From positions 186,001 to 250,000 of the forward strand of contig NZ_JABTEX010000001.1 in assembly GCF_015711645.1 (NCBI RefSeq): DNA of 64,000 nucleotides. Reading direction: 5' to 3'. Below the pieces are notes generated by a model. It saw nothing but the letters and a program-made list of their open reading frames with translations. It made no database searches and had not been told where the DNA came from. The position numbers and the translations under genes are program-made. Shown here one piece after another: positions 60,419-64,000 of this stretch (the stretch's first letter is position 1; every line of letters starts with the position of its first letter). Source of the stretch: Planomonospora sp. ID82291 (lineage in GTDB: Bacteria > Actinomycetota > Actinomycetes > Streptosporangiales > Streptosporangiaceae).

Positions 60419-61318
60419 CTAGAAAGGGTGCCACGGGCGGTCGTCGCCCGCTCGCAGCGAGTCGAGACGGTGCCGCAGCTCCTCCCGGGCCCGCCGGTCG
60501 CGGTGGCCGTTGCGCAGCACGGCGGTGAGGGTCTGCAGCTCGCGCATGTCGCGCATCACCGGATAGCCCTCCCACGCCGTCAGATCGCAGCCGTAGGCCC
60601 GGCTGAAGTCCGCGCGCTGGCGCCCGGTCAGCCCGAACCGCACGCCCTGCAGCGTCGGGATCAGGTCGGTCTCCCGCGGCCCCGCGCACACCGAGTCCCA
60701 GTCGCACAGCAGCAGGCCCCGCGCGCCGCGGATCAGGTTGCCCCGGTGCGCGTCGCCGTGGACGAGCCCGTACGGCAGCGCGAACCTCACCCGCTCGTAG
60801 TAGGCCTCCGCCAGGTCCTCGCAGCGGCGCAGCAGCCAGTCCCGGTCGTCGTCGCCGAGCACGAGGCTGGCGCCGATCGCCCGGCGCACCGGCCCGAACG
60901 GGTCGTGCACGGGCAGCTCGAACGGGGGCGGCGGCAGTTCGTGCAGCCGCCGCAGCAGCGCCCCGAGATCGCCCGGCTCCGGTCGCGGGCCGACGTGCGC
61001 CTCGTAGCGCCAGAAGGTCGCCAGGTACCCCTCCGCCGCCACCGGCTGGCGCACCTCCAGCGGCCGGACCGTCGCAAAGCCCTGGTCCGCCAGCCAGCGG
61101 GTGACCCGGACGGAGACGGCCAGCCGGTCGAGGCGGCCCGGCGACGCCTGCGCCAGCCGGACCACCGCGCCCTCGGCGGGCAGGTGGTAGACGGCGTTGG
61201 CGAAGTCGCGCAGCAGGGTGACCCCCCGGGTGCTCAGACCGGCTCGCGCGCACGTCAGGGCGAGCGCGGCGGCGTCGGCCCGGCCGAGGGTCCCGTCCTC
61301 GGCGGTGATCGTCATCAT
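60419..61318 (-). CDS. APH-family phosphotransferase
   Basis: A 299-aa kinase-fold protein. The catalytic loop LVHGDAHRGNLIR and metal site LLCDWDSVCAGPRETDLIP are intact, and the N-lobe has AVVRLAQAS. It resembles aminoglycoside/choline kinase-type enzymes of unknown substrate. The ATG at 61318 overlaps the stop of the upstream regulator (ATGA) and has GAGAGG 5-6 nt upstream. It is the last gene of a coupled three-gene operon, which is a more likely context for a signalling or metabolite kinase than for antibiotic resistance. Confidence 0.82.
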   Translation of the reverse strand: MMTITAEDGTLGRADAAALALTCARAGLSTRGVTLLRDFANAVYHLPAEGAVVRLAQASPGRLDRLAVSVRVTRWLADQGFATVRPLEVRQPVAAEGYLATFWRYEAHVGPRPEPGDLGALLRRLHELPPPPFELPVHDPFGPVRRAIGASLVLGDDDRDWLLRRCEDLAEAYYERVRFALPYGLVHGDAHRGNLIRGARGLLLCDWDSVCAGPRETDLIPTLQGVRFGLTGRQRADFSRAYGCDLTAWEGYPVMRDMRELQTLTAVLRNGHRDRRAREELRHRLDSLRAGDDRPWHPF

Positions 61319-62736
61319 CGGTTCCTCTCGGAGATCGCGTGCCGGGCCTGCTGCGGCAGACCCGCGGCGCAGAAGCCCTCGATCCGGCGGGCCATCCGCT
61401 CGCCGTCCGGCCGGGCCTCGACGAGGGCGCGACCGGTGCGCAGGGTGGTGCCCAGACTGCCGATCCGCCGGTCGGGCGGGAGGGCCAGGACCGGCGCCAT
61501 CGCCTCCTCCGCACCCGCGGCGTCCCCCTCCATCAGGTGGGCGACCACCAGGTGGGCGCTCGCCATCGACTCGCAGCCGTAGGAGCGGTTCTCCGGCTCC
61601 CCCGCCGCGTACAGCCGCAGCGACTCCCGCGCCGAGGAGACGGCCAGGGCCGTGTCCCCCAGGTGCAGGTGGGTGACCGCCGCGTAGTAGCGCTCCTTGG
61701 CGGGCTGGAAGGCGAACTCCCCGGCGATCTCGTCGTGCAGCTCGTCGATCCCGCCCGCGCGGGCGTCCGCGGCCCGGGCCAGCGCCTCGGTCGCGTCCGC
61801 GGCGCGGCCCTGCATCGCGTAGGCCCGGGCCCGCAGCATGTGCAGCCGGGTCGCGCCGGAACCCGCGCGCAGGTGGGTCAGGCCCTCCTCGGCGTACCTG
61901 GCCGCGTCGCCGTAGCGCCGGTCCCACAGCGCCACCGACGACTGCATGCCGCGCGCCCAGCCCATCAGCGCCGTGTGCCCCGCCACCTTGCCGTAGGTCC
62001 AGGCGGCGCGGGCCAGGGTGTCGGCGGGGATCCGGCGGTCCATGTCCATGCTGACGTTCGCCATCAGGCCGCACAGCGCGCCGGTGAGGAAGTACAGCTC
62101 CCGGGCCTGGCCCGGGTGGATGCGCTTCTCCAGCGCCCGGCGGGTGCGCTCCTGCAGCTCGCGCATCTCCACGAACAGGGGCAGCGGCGCCTCGGAGACG
62201 TAGCGCTTGCCCACCCAGATCACCTGCGTGCGCAGCCGTTCCAGCGCGCCCGCGCCCAGCTCGCTGGCCTCGGCCAGCTCCGCGTGGCTGCCCGCCTCGT
62301 CCGCGGCGGCGGCGATCAGGTCCAGCGCCGGCGGAGCCGTCGCGGCGCGCGCCCCCTCCGGCGTGTAGTCCTGGGCGAACCCCAGCTGGACCGGCCCGGT
62401 CTCGAAGAGCCGGCAGAGCAGGTCGGTGTAGTCGCGGTCGGGCCGCGCCCCCGCCTCCCACTCCCGCCAGGAGCGCTCGCTGAGCCCGCGCCGCTTGACG
62501 CCGTGCCGGTCGCACATGGCGTGGAAGTGCTCGATGGCCTCCTCCACGGTCCAGCCGTGCGCCAGCCGCCAGCACTTGAACCGGGTCTGCTGCGGGGCGC
62601 AGACGTGGATCTCGTCCACCATCCGCTGGACGTCGGCCGCCGTCGGCGGGCCGGGCAGCGCGGCCAGCGTCCGGTTCCGGATGATGGTCGCGTAGGCCAG
62701 GGAGGCGCGGTCCCCGCCCCGCGGGCCCGGGGTCAT
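61315..62736 (-). CDS. Actinobacterial HTH-TPR regulator
   Basis: A 473-aa protein. The N-terminal 110 residues include an atypical XRE-like helix-turn-helix (TRFKCWRLAHGWTVEEAIEHF, GLSERSWREWEAGARP). The remainder is helical repeat sequence of the type found in Streptomyces family regulators with TPR domains (TALMGWARGMQSSVALWDRR, AAVTHLHLGDTALAVSSARE). ATG 62736 overlaps the stop of the small gene upstream by ATGA. It probably senses a partner or ligand through the TPR part and controls this operon. The start is supported by the overlap. Confidence 0.75.
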   Translation of the reverse strand: MTPGPRGGDRASLAYATIIRNRTLAALPGPPTAADVQRMVDEIHVCAPQQTRFKCWRLAHGWTVEEAIEHFHAMCDRHGVKRRGLSERSWREWEAGARPDRDYTDLLCRLFETGPVQLGFAQDYTPEGARAATAPPALDLIAAAADEAGSHAELAEASELGAGALERLRTQVIWVGKRYVSEAPLPLFVEMRELQERTRRALEKRIHPGQARELYFLTGALCGLMANVSMDMDRRIPADTLARAAWTYGKVAGHTALMGWARGMQSSVALWDRRYGDAARYAEEGLTHLRAGSGATRLHMLRARAYAMQGRAADATEALARAADARAGGIDELHDEIAGEFAFQPAKERYYAAVTHLHLGDTALAVSSARESLRLYAAGEPENRSYGCESMASAHLVVAHLMEGDAAGAEEAMAPVLALPPDRRIGSLGTTLRTGRALVEARPDGERMARRIEGFCAAGLPQQARHAISERNR

Positions 62737-62948
62737 CGGCCGAACGGCACGACCGTGCCGCCGCTGCGCAACTGGGCCTGGAAGAGCTGACCGCACAGGC
62801 TGCTCGCGGTCGCGGCGAACCAGACCCCCGGAGGGCTGCCCGCCGAGACCGCGGCCCATCGGCCCCTGCTGAACACGATCCGGTAGTCGGGGAACGCGGT
62901 GCGCAGCAACTCCAGCGCGCGCTCCCGCTCGGCGAGCTCCGATGTCAC
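62733..62948 (-). CDS. Small conserved protein leading the HTH-TPR operon
   Basis: A 71-aa protein: a short acidic helix (SELAERERALELLRTAFP) then beta-rich RIVFSRGRWAAVSAG and a C-terminal stretch ending VVPFGR. It is not recognised. GTG 62948 has GGAGG about 6 nt upstream. The ATGA overlap with the HTH-TPR regulator implies coupled translation, and small partners of this size often occur beside such regulators in Streptosporangiales. Confidence 0.65.
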   Translation of the reverse strand: MTSELAERERALELLRTAFPDYRIVFSRGRWAAVSAGSPPGVWFAATASSLCGQLFQAQLRSGGTVVPFGR

Positions 62949-63080
62949 GACCCCTCCGTCATCGCGGGTTCCGGCGTCGTTCCCAGAATGTTCGCTTGAC
63001 GCGGGAAACGCCAGTGAGAGCCGGATTCCGCACACATGCGGGAGCCTCTCATGTAACGCCCCCGCGGTCGTCCGGCCAGG

Positions 63081-64000
63081 TCAGAACGTCCGCGATCGCA
63101 GATGGATCGCCTGGAGCAGCCCGATCGCGAGCATGTTGGCGAAGGTCGCGGTGCCGCCGTAGGAGACGAACGGCAGCGGCAGCCCGGTGATCGGCATGAT
63201 CCCGATCGTCATGCCGACGTTGACGATGGTCTGGAAGGCCAGCCAGCACACGATCGAGCCGGCCGCCAGCGTGCCGAACCGGTCGCCGCACCGCCGCGCG
63301 ATCCGCACCCCGCGCAGCAGGACCACCCCGAGCAGCATCACCACCGTGACCGAGCCGAGGAAGCCGAACTCCTCCCCCACCACCGTGAAGACGAAGTCGG
63401 TGTGCTGCTCGGGCACGAACCTGCCCATGGTCTGGCCGCCGCCGAACAGCCCCTTGCCGAACAGCCGCCCCGACCCGACCGCGTTCAGCGACTGGGTGCT
63501 GTTGTAGCCGACGCCGCGCGGGTCGGTGGACGGGTCGAGGAAGGCGGTGAACCGGGCCACCTGGTACGGCTCCAGCACGTCGAGCCGCCAGACGGCCGCG
63601 CCCGCCGCCGCCACCGCGAGCACCAGCAGCACGAGCCAGCGTTTGCGGATCCCGCTGAGGACGAGCGCCGCCCCCGTGATCACGCCCAGCACCATGGTGG
63701 TGCCGAAGTCGGGCTGGAGCATGACCAGGCCCATGGTGACGGCCGCGACCACCAGCGCCACCACCACGTCCGGCCCGCGCGGCCGGTCGCCGCCCTCCGC
63801 GGGCTGGGCCAGCAGCATGGCCAGCATCAGCACCAGGCCGAGTTTGGCGAACTCCGACGGCTGGAAGGCGAATCCGCCGCCCAGCATGATCCAGGAATGG
63901 GCGCCGTTGACCTCCGCGCCGACCGGCGTGATCACCAGGATCAGGCCGAGCAGGGCCGCGGCGTAGACCAGCGGCGCGTACGCCCGCACCGTCCGGTGGT
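63081..64000 (-). CDS. rodA: RodA/FtsW-type peptidoglycan glycosyltransferase, 5' end cut by window edge
   Basis: The C-terminal 306 codons of a SEDS-family polytopic membrane protein. The conserved GAHSWIMLGGGFAFQPSEFAKLG, VMLQPDFGTTMVLG, FVPEQHTDFVFTVVGEEFGFLG and GLPLPFVSYGGTATFANMLAIGL are all present. SEDS proteins polymerise lipid II together with a class B PBP during elongation. Its position upstream of TIGR03960/rne supports RodA over FtsW. The N-terminus lies beyond the window. Confidence 0.9.
   Translation of the reverse strand, partial: HRTVRAYAPLVYAAALLGLILVITPVGAEVNGAHSWIMLGGGFAFQPSEFAKLGLVLMLAMLLAQPAEGGDRPRGPDVVVALVVAAVTMGLVMLQPDFGTTMVLGVITGAALVLSGIRKRWLVLLVLAVAAAGAAVWRLDVLEPYQVARFTAFLDPSTDPRGVGYNSTQSLNAVGSGRLFGKGLFGGGQTMGRFVPEQHTDFVFTVVGEEFGFLGSVTVVMLLGVVLLRGVRIARRCGDRFGTLAAGSIVCWLAFQTIVNVGMTIGIMPITGLPLPFVSYGGTATFANMLAIGLLQAIHLRSRTF

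Overview
This window is high-GC actinobacterial chromosome, most likely from a filamentous member of the Streptosporangiales or a relative. The evidence is GTG starts and ATGA gene overlaps, a SARP/AfsR-type regulator, an EmrB-like exporter, a mycothiol-type DinB/TIGR03086 protein, the rodA / TIGR03960 / TIGR03936 / rne / rplU / rpmA / obgE / proB / proA / nadD / rsfS gene order, and many probable leaderless starts. Species assignment from sequence reading alone is not safe.

Layout. 1-1.8 kb: an edge-truncated membrane-anchored protein and a PTH2-type peptidyl-tRNA hydrolase. 2.3-8.9 kb: a complete five-gene peptide/nickel-class ABC importer operon (lipoprotein, two permeases, two ATPases) whose first permease has an extra block of membrane helices. 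9-14 kb: a 1,103-aa SARP-NB-ARC-TPR regulator followed by a DHA2-type MFS exporter. Tandem repeats and a palindrome lie between them. 14-15 kb: a decayed stretch with a frameshifted alcohol/quinone dehydrogenase pseudogene and an ISAs1-type transposase remnant.

15.1-23.3 kb is the accessory region and the most interesting part. Three related precursor peptides (111, 103 and 107 aa) share a Cys-rich C-terminus of the form C[TS]xxxSCSxACC. They surround a phosphotransferase-fold kinase and a 783-aa protein that joins a HopA1-like lyase domain to a LanC-like cyclase domain. An ABC ATPase, a multi-spanning permease and a convergent O-methyltransferase follow. This reads as a lanthipeptide pathway related to class V (kinase plus HopA1-type lyase). 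The cyclase is fused to the lyase, there are several precursors, and neither a leader peptidase nor a LanD is visible. The region is more A/T-rich in wobble positions than its neighbours and sits between mobile-element debris and a tRNA-Ala gene.

23.6-42 kb: ordinary accessory and housekeeping genes (asparagine-synthase-like protein, rhodanese with divergent GlxA regulator, lipoprotein serpin, SalK-like protein, methyltransferase, lipid kinase, PAF-acetylhydrolase-like hydrolase, AlaX-like editing protein, CynX/NimT MFS, SRPBCC protein, DUF523, two-component system). They are punctuated by three identical tRNA-Ala(GGC) genes, each with its own terminator hairpin.

42-64 kb: the conserved minus-strand block. 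From high to low coordinate it runs rodA (cut by the window edge), a three-gene HTH-TPR/phosphotransferase operon, TIGR03960, TIGR03936, rne, rplU, rpmA, obgE, proB, proA, a small membrane protein, a Ser/Thr kinase, nadD, a lipoprotein gene, rsfS and a histidine phosphatase. Two plus-strand genes interrupt it: an M48 peptidase and a secreted protein that looks like a metallopeptidase without its zinc site.
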